A DNA stretch of 26,217 nt from Jaenimonas drosophilae (taxonomy: Eukaryota > Euglenozoa > Kinetoplastea > Trypanosomatida > Trypanosomatidae). The notes beneath the pieces were generated by a model. That model saw only the letters and a list, made by a program, of their open reading frames with translations. It was not told where the DNA came from and searched no databases. Positions within the stretch are counted from its first letter, which is position 1, and each line of letters starts with the position of its first letter. The position numbers and the translations under genes were made by a program. This document shows positions 17,888-25,407 of this stretch, piece after piece. The stretch is taken from NCBI GenBank assembly GCA_030849065.1, contig JASAON010001431.1, positions 1 to 26,217 of the forward strand. The letters run 5' to 3'.

Positions 17888-17925
17888 TGACTTAACCACC
17901 TTCCCCCTCTCCTCCAACCCCCCAG
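17888..17925 (+). promoter_or_regulatory. Acceptor-like element inside the gap (branch-like, pyrimidine tract, AG)
   Basis: A sequence resembling a branch region (ctgacttaacc) is followed by a nearly uninterrupted pyrimidine tract and CCCCCAG ending at 17925. It has the form of a splice acceptor, although no recognised gene follows within 550 nt. Confidence 0.45.
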
Positions 17926-18292
17926 ACTTACTCCTGGAGCTACACCTGCTGATTGTGTGTGTACGTGGGTGTTGTGCGCTGCATTGTTGTTGCGGCGGAG
18001 ATGTTTGCTACTCGAGTAGTAGTAGAAGCTGCGAGGAGGTGTGCGTGGACGACCGCACCCCCTCGACTTCTTCTTATCTTTCGTCCCTCTATGTTGATCT
18101 CCTCCACACTACAAAAAAACATCATTTTCTTCACCATCAACACAAGAATGGATCATGTTGTGTGCCACTCCCGCGATGAACGTCATGCCCACGTTTTTGC
18201 CTCTCTTCATCATTGCATTGTTTGTGGTTCAGCAGAGACTACTTTTTGGTTGGTGCTGCTCCCCAACTGTAGTATGAGAGGAGGTGTTGTAG

Positions 18293-18330
18293 CGCTACCT
18301 CCTCTTCTCTTTTTTTTTTTTGTGCTGTAG
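18293..18330 (+). promoter_or_regulatory. Trans-splice acceptor of the DENND6-like gene
   Basis: A strong C/T tract with 12 consecutive T (18310-18321) is followed by AG at 18329-18330. No ATG occurs between this AG and the start at 18502, leaving a 171-nt 5' UTR that contains a CA repeat (18460-18482). Confidence 0.7.
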
Positions 18331-18501
18331 CCTGGCACACACCCGACATACACGATCATCATCATCACCACCACGGCCAACAGCAGAACTCTTGTCTAAG
18401 ACGGTATTTCCGTGAGCACTTACAAGTCGTTGATCCACCATACAAATCAAGACCCTCTTCACACCCACACACACACACACATATCTATCATCATAACAAG
18501 C

Positions 18502-21500
18502 ATGCCAGGATGGGTGGCGTGTCTCGTATCGATCCGCTTTGACGTGGATCATGGCCCCACGGTGGAGCATGTGCAGCCCGCTGACGCACTCGACGAGGAT
18601 GGCCGTCGCCGGGTGATCCAAGCAGCCTTCCCCGACTGCAATCCCGACTGCGGCCACAACTTCATCTTCACGGTGGAGCTCGATGACTGCACACTCGCCT
18701 CCGCACACGAACGGGAGGCGGTGGTGGCAGCCCCCAACACCGCTGGGAGCCTCACGGGGCGGCTGTGGGCGACGGCGTGCTACCGTCAAAAACAGGATGC
18801 CAGCGTTCCACGCGGTTATGTGCAGCAGGTCCTCCTCCTCCTCTCCCACCTCCCCTACTTCACGGTGCATGAGCTCATCTTGCGTGTGGTGGCCCCACGT
18901 TTCGCACAGTGCTGCCCCTACTCCCCCGACACACACAAGATGATGATGTCGAGCGCACTCTCACCGCGGCCATCTAACCATTTTGCCGAGGATTCCTCCT
19001 TCAATCCTTCCCACTACACACAAATGGAGGTGCTGGAACGGGCGTGGTGCGAGCTCGCAGAGTGGCCCTCGCCACTTCCCCACACCCGCTACGATGTTAT
19101 GCTGCTGCATCAGTCCATGGAATTCATCACTCCAAGCCACATACTCCCACTCACGCGGGCGGTGGCGGCCAACATGATGCGTCGCGCGGAGCCCCGACGT
19201 TTGGATGATCGTCTTCGCCTGATGAGCCGGCGTGGGCGGGAGAGCCACGACAGCTCCGATGAGGTCCTCCTCCCTCTCTTCGCCCTGCTCGGCGCACAGC
19301 TCGCCCACCTCACCCGTGTGTGGGAGCTCATCCTATCGCATGAGCCCATTCTCATCATGAGCAATACGCCATCGACGGCCTCCGCCACGGCCAACGCGGT
19401 GGCTTCGCTCATCCTCCCCATCAAGTTTTGTGGCAGTTTTCTTCCCTACTTCACCGTCCAGCACGATGATTTTGCACGTCTGCGACGATTTGGGAAGGAG
19501 CTTCCCTTCTCCACCCACGAAGGCATCATTGCCGCAGCAACGAATCCCTTCATTTTGCGGAGCTGCGAAGGTTGGCCGCACCTGCTCGTTGTGATGGATC
19601 GCTTCTCCTCCCACGGAATGGATGATGCAGCACCTCCTCATCCTCAAGGTGCTGATGTGGGTGGTGCAGGGGCTGGCCACAACGGCAAACGGCGCCAGGC
19701 ACGTGAGGCACGTTCTCGTGCTGGTGGTGGTGGGCTGCTTCATCGTGGCGGAGAACAGACGACGCAGCCCTCTGGTGAATCGGGCATTCTTGCCCACGTG
19801 GCGAGACACTTAACCACCCTCGCCAGTTTTTCACGCAGCACACCTCCACCACCAACAAGCGGTGCGGGAACTTCAGATGCAGAGCCGCCAACCACCACCT
19901 TGCCATATGGAAGCACGCGGCATACGAGCCCACTCCCGATGCACAGCCGAACGTCAAGCCTGCAGGTATGGATGGAATCCAAGCGGCACCTCCACGTTGA
20001 TCCTGGGGCATCCACGACCTGCACCTCCATGAGCGACGTCCCGCGTGTTGCGAGCTTCCGCAACGCATCCTCGGGTGGCCGTCATGGCGATGAAGGGGAG
20101 AGTGGTGTTGGTGCTACGCTTGATCCGCCCCGAAGTGGCGTGGATTCGTCGCTGTGGACGACGCCCGAGACACAATCGTCTGAGCGCGACAGTTGCGCGG
20201 AGGTGTTGCACCACTCCCCACTTGGCCCACTTGCTCAAACGCAGGAAGGCGGGTTGGCACCGGCCGAGGATGCGGATGGTGATGATCCGCTGGCGTACTC
20301 CCCCCTCCTCTCTGCATCACCGCATCGCTTCGTGGGCTCCACCGCGGCGGGGATCGATGCCGACTCCGCCATGGCCCACCTTCGTTTTCGGCGCCTCTCG
20401 AGCAGCACCAACTCACTGAGCAGCGGCGGCAACAACGGCGGTGCCTCCATCGATGGCGGCTGCGCATCAGCAGCCAAATGCGGAGTCTCTGCTCCGCATC
20501 TCACAGCGGTACCGGTGAGCCACGCCTCCCCCCCACTGGCGCGTGGCTCGCCTACCTTCTCTTCGACGATGTTGGCCGCAGATTGTCCTGAGGCCGGCGC
20601 CATCTTCACCCACCAACGATACCTAGAAGTGAAGGAGCAGGTGGCGGAGCTGCGGCACACCGACTTTGTGGGCGGTGCACGCAAACGTCAGAAGTTGCAA
20701 CACCGAATGACAAATCACATTGACTCCAGCCACACCTTTCTTCTCAACCATTCTCGCTACACGGAACGCTTGCTGGGTTGGCTGGACCGGGTCTCTGCCC
20801 TGGATTGTGGGGCACAACGGGATTCCGTGGCGTTAATATCGAGCAATTACTTTGGCTCATTGCAGCGGTCTGGGAGCGGAGATGCACCGCCGAGGAGCTC
20901 CAGAGTCGGGGTGGAGGACGACGCACACGAAGGGCCGCATGTGGCAGCAGCAGCAGCTTCTCCACAACAACACCTTCATAATGAGCACTCTGGCTGCCAC
21001 TTCGTCTTCTCCTCCACCTTCAACGGTACCCCATCGTCGGATTCTGTGTTTTCCGAGTTCGGTGTCGCTGATGACATCCTGCGCAAGTTCTTCATCTCCC
21101 TCACGCAGGAATTCCTCAGTCCCATCACCGCCTTCTTCACCGCCATCACGAGCTCCATGAGCGCCTTTCAGCTCTGCGACGCGCACACATCGCAGTCGCT
21201 CCTCAGCCCAGACAACTTCCTGTCGTGGTTTGCCGATCATCATCGTGAGGTGGCACCGACCATGTGGAGCAGCGAGCACAACTTCAGCGGCTATAAACCC
21301 ATTTATGATCGCTTCGCGCGCGGGGTGCTTTTCACGCGCTACATGCACCAACTCGTGGATGGGGCGTTGCGGAAGGCGGCGGAGGATTTTCAGATGGATG
21401 ATTTTGTGAAACGATTCCCTAGTGAATTAGAACGCATTGATGTGTTTATTGGCGTCTTCAACCTCGCACAACGTGAGCTCACGCAGCGTACTGACCCCGA

Positions 21501-21609
21501 CATCCTCTTCGTCCGCAGCCTCTCCTCCGTGTTGGCGGCGATGGCGGTGAGTCTCAGTGACAATCTGAAGTTGCAGTTCTTGATGAAGTTGGAGGAGTTC
21601 GATGTGTAG
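18502..21609 (+). CDS. DENND6/FAM116-type DENN-domain protein (putative Rab GEF)
   Basis: A 1035-residue protein. The N-terminal part reads WVACLVSIRFDVDHGPTVEHV (4-24), then FPDCN and, near 90-130, YRQ...VPRGYVQQ...LLLLSHLPYF, matching the DENND6 longin-like entry ('FDLELGQAVE', '[25 protein letters not shown]'). Residues 253-328 (LLGAQLAHLTRVWELILSHEPILIMSNTPS... PYFTV) and 339-366 (AAATNPFILRSCEGWPHLLVV) match the central DENN region. The C-terminal part (about 703-768 and 852-1035; LRKFFISLTQEFLSPI) matches the family's end. Animal DENND6 proteins are about 600 residues and act as exchange factors for Rab14 in endosomal traffic. The extra length here is mainly a Ser/Pro/His/Thr-rich insertion (about 370-700) plus a shorter one (769-851). 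The frame opens earlier at a GTG, but the first ATG after the acceptor is 18502. Confidence 0.85.
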   Translation: MPGWVACLVSIRFDVDHGPTVEHVQPADALDEDGRRRVIQAAFPDCNPDCGHNFIFTVELDDCTLASAHEREAVVAAPNTAGSLTGRLWATACYRQKQDASVPRGYVQQVLLLLSHLPYFTVHELILRVVAPRFAQCCPYSPDTHKMMMSSALSPRPSNHFAEDSSFNPSHYTQMEVLERAWCELAEWPSPLPHTRYDVMLLHQSMEFITPSHILPLTRAVAANMMRRAEPRRLDDRLRLMSRRGRESHDSSDEVLLPLFALLGAQLAHLTRVWELILSHEPILIMSNTPSTASATANAVASLILPIKFCGSFLPYFTVQHDDFARLRRFGKELPFSTHEGIIAAATNPFILRSCEGWPHLLVVMDRFSSHGMDDAAPPHPQGADVGGAGAGHNGKRRQAREARSRAGGGGLLHRGGEQTTQPSGESGILAHVARHLTTLASFSRSTPPPPTSGAGTSDAEPPTTTLPYGSTRHTSPLPMHSRTSSLQVWMESKRHLHVDPGASTTCTSMSDVPRVASFRNASSGGRHGDEGESGVGATLDPPRSGVDSSLWTTPETQSSERDSCAEVLHHSPLGPLAQTQEGGLAPAEDADGDDPLAYSPLLSASPHRFVGSTAAGIDADSAMAHLRFRRLSSSTNSLSSGGNNGGASIDGGCASAAKCGVSAPHLTAVPVSHASPPLARGSPTFSSTMLAADCPEAGAIFTHQRYLEVKEQVAELRHTDFVGGARKRQKLQHRMTNHIDSSHTFLLNHSRYTERLLGWLDRVSALDCGAQRDSVALISSNYFGSLQRSGSGDAPPRSSRVGVEDDAHEGPHVAAAAASPQQHLHNEHSGCHFVFSSTFNGTPSSDSVFSEFGVADDILRKFFISLTQEFLSPITAFFTAITSSMSAFQLCDAHTSQSLLSPDNFLSWFADHHREVAPTMWSSEHNFSGYKPIYDRFARGVLFTRYMHQLVDGALRKAAEDFQMDDFVKRFPSELERIDVFIGVFNLAQRELTQRTDPDILFVRSLSSVLAAMAVSLSDNLKLQFLMKLEEFDV

Positions 21610-22020
21610 GCATGGTGCCTGAAGGTGCCTGCATGTGCGTGAGAAAAAAGTGTGTGTGTGTGAGTAGTAGCGCTATTCTCACTGGCACAGACACACCCAA
21701 AACGTTTTTTTCTTATGTGTGTGTGTGTGCTGCTCAACGTTCTTCCTCCCCTTATTGCGTACCCACCTCACCATCATCACCATCATCTTTTTTCTTTGTT
21801 GGTTTTGCGACGCGCTCACGTGAATGATGCACAAGTCCTGAAATTGGTTGTAAAGTGTGTGCTGAAGATCAGGCGCGAATGGATGGTTTCTGGTATGTGT
21901 GTGTGTGTGTGCGTGTCTGGCTGAGCTTGACGCCCAGATCCCACATCACTGCTTCTCTTTCTTCTTCGTTCTGCTGCTCTCATCGACTTCGTAGGTTGTC
22001 TTGCCCATCCAACCTCGTGG
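21610..22020 (+). other. DENND6-like to GNAT-like intergenic region
   Basis: No gene seen. It has TG runs (about 21651-21662, 21716-21729 and 21896-21912) and a pyrimidine tract leading to the next acceptor. Confidence 0.6.
21952..21994 (+). promoter_or_regulatory. Trans-splice acceptor of the GNAT-like gene
   Basis: A C/T-rich tract (21952-21980) is followed by AG at 21993-21994, 26 nt before the ATG at 22021, with no ATG between. Confidence 0.7.
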
Positions 22021-23181
22021 ATGATCTCAACGGAACATGCCTCTCTGCTCATAAAGTACTATAACGCCGTGGATCTCGATGCCTCGCAGCGCCACCGTTT
22101 GGCATGTGCCTATTGGGGTGCAACCGCTGATGAGCGACGCGAGATCGCCCGCGCATACGCCAAGCTCTTCTCCGATGGCAGCTTCATCCAGCAGCTGATG
22201 GCCTGCCGCGACGAGCAGGTTGGCTCACCCACCGCCGCCACCACCACCTCCTCCCCTGCCGGCACCGCCACCAACAATCGCCACAGCGGTGATTCTGCCT
22301 TGGACGTTGGCAGCCCTGCTGCCTCCCCCACCTCTCCTCCGCGCATGACGCACACGCAGCTACTCCTGCGCACCGCCATCCAAGACCAATTCCCAAAGCT
22401 CGTCGGTAGTGGGCCCTTCACCATCACATTTGGCCTCGCACAGACGGAGGCAGATCGGAAGGAGGTGATTGATCTCTACGCCTCGCAGTTTGAGAGGCCC
22501 GACCCTGCCGAGCTCCAGCGTTTGGTGAGCCTGCCGCAAGCCAGCAGCCGCACACGTCGGCGCATCAGCGGCAACTACTCCTTCTTCATTCGCTGCCTCA
22601 CCACGGGTGAGATGGTGTGCGCAGTGACTGTTTCTGCCCATCATCATCAAACGCACCACTTTGTAGAGATGCCCCTCTTTGCCACGGCAGCGGGCTACAA
22701 GAAGAACGGCTTTGGTCGGCTTCTCAACGCCGCCCTCGCGAGTTGGTGCGTGCAGGCGGACTTTGAGTTCGTCATGATCTCTGCCGATGTGCAGGCCATT
22801 CCATTTTGGCAGCACTTGGGCTACGTGGTGATGTCTAAGAGTGAGCGGAGCAGGATTGCTTTTTATTATGATCATGAGTGCTACACCTTCTCAGGGGCGG
22901 AGCCAATGATTGGCTACTGCTTCCGAACGTCGTTGGCCGCACACAATGGGCGTGGCAGCCCTCCACCACACCAACAGCCGACATCGCCGTCTTGTGTGGG
23001 TGATGGTGTGGGCGATGGGGGTGAGGCTCCTGCACAACAACATGCCAGTGCTGCGGTAGTTGTGCAGGCCATGCGTCGATCTGCTCCACAGCCGTTGTGC
23101 GAGCAGGTGGTTGGTGATATTCTACGCAACATGCCACGTGTGGTGGTAGTTGGCCCGCTGGAGCTGCCCGAAGCTCAGTGA
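22021..23181 (+). CDS. GNAT-fold acetyltransferase-like protein
   Basis: A 386-residue protein. The best evidence for a GNAT fold is in 214-270. VEMPLFATAAGY is followed by YKKNGFGRLL (226-235), which fits the acetyl-CoA loop R/Q-x-x-G-x-G/A with Lys at the first position, then a helix, then FVMISADVQAIPFWQHLGY, which matches the GNAT motif B end ('a...a..fy...GF'). The strand before the loop follows SGNYSFFIRCLTTGEMVCAVTV (about 180-205), a typical antiparallel pair. Residues 1-65 form a helical region with no assignment, and 75-110 is an Ala/Thr/Ser/Pro linker. The C-terminal about 75 residues are low-complexity. The family transfers acetyl groups from acetyl-CoA to amines; the substrate here is unknown. 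Activity is uncertain because the loop is slightly atypical. Confidence 0.7.
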   Translation: MISTEHASLLIKYYNAVDLDASQRHRLACAYWGATADERREIARAYAKLFSDGSFIQQLMACRDEQVGSPTAATTTSSPAGTATNNRHSGDSALDVGSPAASPTSPPRMTHTQLLLRTAIQDQFPKLVGSGPFTITFGLAQTEADRKEVIDLYASQFERPDPAELQRLVSLPQASSRTRRRISGNYSFFIRCLTTGEMVCAVTVSAHHHQTHHFVEMPLFATAAGYKKNGFGRLLNAALASWCVQADFEFVMISADVQAIPFWQHLGYVVMSKSERSRIAFYYDHECYTFSGAEPMIGYCFRTSLAAHNGRGSPPPHQQPTSPSCVGDGVGDGGEAPAQQHASAAVVVQAMRRSAPQPLCEQVVGDILRNMPRVVVVGPLELPEAQ

Positions 23182-23560
23182 CGCCCCAGAATTCTCTCCC
23201 CCTTTCTGCCCTCCAATGGCACAATTTCTGCATGCCCACAACTTTGTTTTTCTCTGATGTGCGTGCGTACTGCCAGCCAGATGCATCATCATCACCATCA
23301 TCACTCTGTCATCCATTTTCACATCTTCGTAGCTCCTGCCGCATTGGCTGCCCTCCTCATATTGGAGAGTATTCGTGCGCTTCTTAATTTGTTTTTTTTT
23401 CTTGTGTGTGCTGTGAGCATTGGCTGCCACACACACGCACACACATCTTCTCCAACATCAACAACAACATCAATCTAGGCAGACATCTGCACACACACAC
23501 CCCCACCCCCCACACACCCACCCACACACAAAAAAACACTCCGCGCGTGCTCTTCATCCA
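23182..23560 (+). other. GNAT-like to DnaJ intergenic region
   Basis: No gene seen. It has ATC/CAT repeats (23283-23306), a T-run (23391-23400), AAC repeats and a CA/C-rich run (23489-23530) just upstream of the DnaJ start. Confidence 0.6.
23441..23478 (+). promoter_or_regulatory. Candidate trans-splice acceptor for the DnaJ gene
   Basis: AG at 23477-23478 follows a C/A/T-rich stretch, and no ATG lies between it and the start at 23561. A better T-rich tract (23386-23405) with AG near 23416 is an alternative. An open frame beginning at TTG 23420 only adds a His/Thr-rich translation of the CA repeats. Confidence 0.45.
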
Positions 23561-24421
23561 ATGAATTCCATGTCTGACGCAGATATTGTGCAGCATGTGC
23601 TGAGAAACAAGGCCAACTTTTACCGCGTGCTGATGGTTGAAACTACCGCAACCGCGGAGCAGATTAAATCATCCTACAAGAAGATGGCGCTGCGCTGCCA
23701 CCCCGACAAGAACAAGGAGCCAAAATCTGAAGATGCCTTCAAGCTCGTGGGTATGGCCAACACCACGTTGAGTGATGCCACCAAGCGACGTATCTATGAT
23801 CGCCATGGCACCGATGGTGTGCAGCGCCACGAGAGCAACACGGCGCAGCGCGAGGCGAACGCGCGACGCCCAGCACAACCGCGACGCCAGGCAGACTTCT
23901 TCGAGGAATTCTTCTTTGGCCCACAAGGCGGCTTTGCACGCCAACCACAACAACAACAACGCCGTGGAGGTGGTGCTGATGGGGCTGCTGCCGTTGGCGT
24001 GGATGCCAACCTCATGATGATGGTGCCCATCCTCATCTTCTTGTTGTTGGCCGTGTTGTTGCAGAGCGGCTTCACCGACGTGGAGTCGGGGCCCTTTGGC
24101 CCTGGCGGGCGGCCCACGAATGCCGCTGGCGATTCCTTCAGCCTCACACCGAACCCAAAAGAGGGCCTCACCATTGAGCGCATGACGTCGTTGCACAACC
24201 TGCGGGTAAAATTTTACACCTCCCGACGGTGGTCGGACTTGATGGATAGACGTCGTGATGTGCTCTATCGCACCGAACAGGAGGTGCTCATCAGCCAACG
24301 CAACTATCTAGGCAACCGCTGCGAGGCGGAAACGTTTAAGCATCGAGCGAGGGGGAGAGGTGATTTGCCCAGCGTGTGTAGTGAGTTCCACCACTTCCGA
24401 AAAGTGGTGGGGAGAGGATAG
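23561..24421 (+). CDS. Membrane-anchored DnaJ protein with DUF1977-like C-terminus (DNAJB12/B14 type)
   Basis: A 286-residue protein. A J domain spans about 20-80 (YRVLMVETTATAEQIKSSY... IYDRHG) with the Hsp70-stimulating HPD at 47-49. A Gln/Arg/Gly-rich linker with Phe residues (FFEEFFFGPQGGF, about 111-125) follows, then one membrane helix at about 150-170 (MMMVPILIFLLLAVLL). Residues 193-257 (FSLTPNPKEGLTIERMTSLHNLRVKFY... QRNYLGNRCEAE) follow the DUF1977 pattern ('Y.L......... ER.T..L.V.YYV', ending 'Ny....R..C..E'). This domain order is that of DNAJB12/DNAJB14, ER membrane J proteins with the J domain in the cytosol that work with Hsp70 in ER-associated quality control. ER location here is inferred from the domain order. 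The start is the first ATG after the probable acceptor. Confidence 0.85.
   Translation: MNSMSDADIVQHVLRNKANFYRVLMVETTATAEQIKSSYKKMALRCHPDKNKEPKSEDAFKLVGMANTTLSDATKRRIYDRHGTDGVQRHESNTAQREANARRPAQPRRQADFFEEFFFGPQGGFARQPQQQQRRGGGADGAAAVGVDANLMMMVPILIFLLLAVLLQSGFTDVESGPFGPGGRPTNAAGDSFSLTPNPKEGLTIERMTSLHNLRVKFYTSRRWSDLMDRRRDVLYRTEQEVLISQRNYLGNRCEAETFKHRARGRGDLPSVCSEFHHFRKVVGRG
24388..24410 (+). repeat. Perfect 9-bp inverted repeat at the end of the DnaJ coding sequence
   Basis: Arms 24388-24396 (ccaccactt) and 24402-24410 (aagtggtgg) pair around the 5-nt loop ccgaa, ending 8 nt before the TAG stop codon. The arms encode the last residues HHF and KVV. Confidence 0.9.
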
Positions 24422-24860
24422 CGCGCAGCAGCACGCACACACGCACACAGTCATGCTCATGTACAGGCACATGGATGTGTCTTGGTTGTGTGTGTGATTG
24501 TTTGTGTGTTGTGTGGCCTCACTCATGATGGTGAATGGGGGTTGGTTGCTTCCCTGGCTTCGGAGGCTCCATGCAGGTTGATTTTTTTTGGGGATGGGGG
24601 CTGCGTGCGAGATGGATGTGTGTGTTGTGTGCTTGCCATGCTTATGCTCCTGCCATGGAGTAGTGTGTGCCACACACACGTAGCACGTCGTCTTGTAAAG
24701 TTTGCTGCATCACACACCACCTCATTCTAAGAGAACGGAAGGTCTAAGATCTCTCCTTTGCTTTGGTCGTTTTGTTTCTATCTCTGTGTTGGCGTGTGCG
24801 TACATATGTTGTGTGTTTGTGTGCGTGTGTGTGTGCTCGCGAGTGGATGTGTGGCCACAC

Positions 24861-24898
24861 CATCATCATCATCATCATCATCATCTTCATCATCATCA
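24861..24898 (+). repeat. CAT/ATC trinucleotide microsatellite
   Basis: An almost uninterrupted run of CAT units (with one CTT interruption) in noncoding DNA, preceded by a TG-rich tract. Length variation between isolates is likely. Confidence 0.9.
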
Positions 24899-25324
24899 CG
24901 CACGCAGATCACCTTCATCCACGTCAATTCCCCATTATTATTATCTGCGCTTGTGATTCTGAGCTGCCGCCGAGTTGTGGTGGAGGCCCGCAAACAGGTA
25001 AGAAATCATCTGTTTGCGTTCTGCTGATGGAGGAGAATAAGCTTGTTCCGCCTGTGATGATGAGTGGCTCCGTGCATCTGCCTGCAGCAAAAAACAGATG
25101 CAGAGCGGAGAGGGTGCTGCTGTTACCACTTCTACATCATCATCACCATCATCAGCACCAAAATAACTCAACGCATCCCCCCTCACGAAGGATTCCGGGC
25201 AAGGAGAGAAGATGTGCGCGCGCGAGGATAATACGCGATTTACGTGGAGCTACACCGAATATGGTTGCCCTGTGCTTTGTAGCTCTCCCTCACTCTCAAC
25301 ATCATCATCATCCTTCATCATTTA

Positions 25325-25384
25325 TCTTCCCTCTTCTTTTTCTTTTTGTTCTCACGTTTTTTTTGATGTGTTTGCGTTGTGTAG
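25325..25384 (+). promoter_or_regulatory. Trans-splice acceptor of the right-edge gene
   Basis: A T/C-rich tract (25325-25364) ends in TGTGTAG with AG at 25383-25384, 22 nt before the ATG at 25407. A 6-codon upstream ORF (ATG at 25387) lies in between. Confidence 0.65.
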
Positions 25385-25386
25385 GA

Positions 25387-25407
25387 ATGGAGGAACCGTT
25401 GTTGTGA
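25387..25407 (+). other. Minimal upstream ORF overlapping the next start (TGATG)
   Basis: ATG at 25387-25389 opens a frame of six codons (MEEPLL) whose TGA stop (25405-25407) overlaps the ATG at 25407-25409. It would only be on the mRNA if splicing uses the AG at 25384. Confidence 0.5.

Larger units (their letters stand above)
16212..18501 (+). other. 2.3-kb gene-poor region, repeat- and T-rich
   Basis: No recognised gene. It holds a 15-T run (16313-16327), T/GTT runs (16412-16439), an A10 run (16573-16582), a 14-T run (17570-17583), a T-run (17642-17652) and several pyrimidine tracts followed by AG. One acceptor-like element sits at 17891-17925. Short high-complexity patches occur at 17815-17895 and 17995-18100, including a 22-codon ATG frame (17822-17890). 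A 109-codon frame (18001-18330) ends inside the acceptor of the next gene and is unlikely to be real. Confidence 0.6.
24422..25406 (+). other. 1-kb repeat-rich intergenic region
   Basis: No convincing gene. CA and TG tracts alternate (24431-24448 CA, 24484-24514 TG, 24663-24677 TG then CA, 24809-24835 TG), followed by a CAT repeat (24861-24898) and further CAT/ATC tracts (25133-25154, 25300-25320). Open frames through these repeats give His- or Ile-rich translations and are not called. Confidence 0.65.

Noticed and set aside
18001..18330. ATG frame of 109 codons with a presequence-like start upstream of the DENND6 gene
   Set aside because: Its stop codon TAG contains the splice acceptor AG of the next gene and its end is the translated pyrimidine tract, so a mature mRNA would not contain the whole frame.
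23420..23560. N-terminal extension of the DnaJ protein from TTG
   Set aside because: It is a His/Thr/Pro-rich translation of CA repeats upstream of the first ATG and of the likely splice site.
24763..25407. Plus-strand open frame of 214 codons through the CAT repeat region
   Set aside because: The translation is runs of Ile and His from microsatellites, and it ends at the real gene's start.
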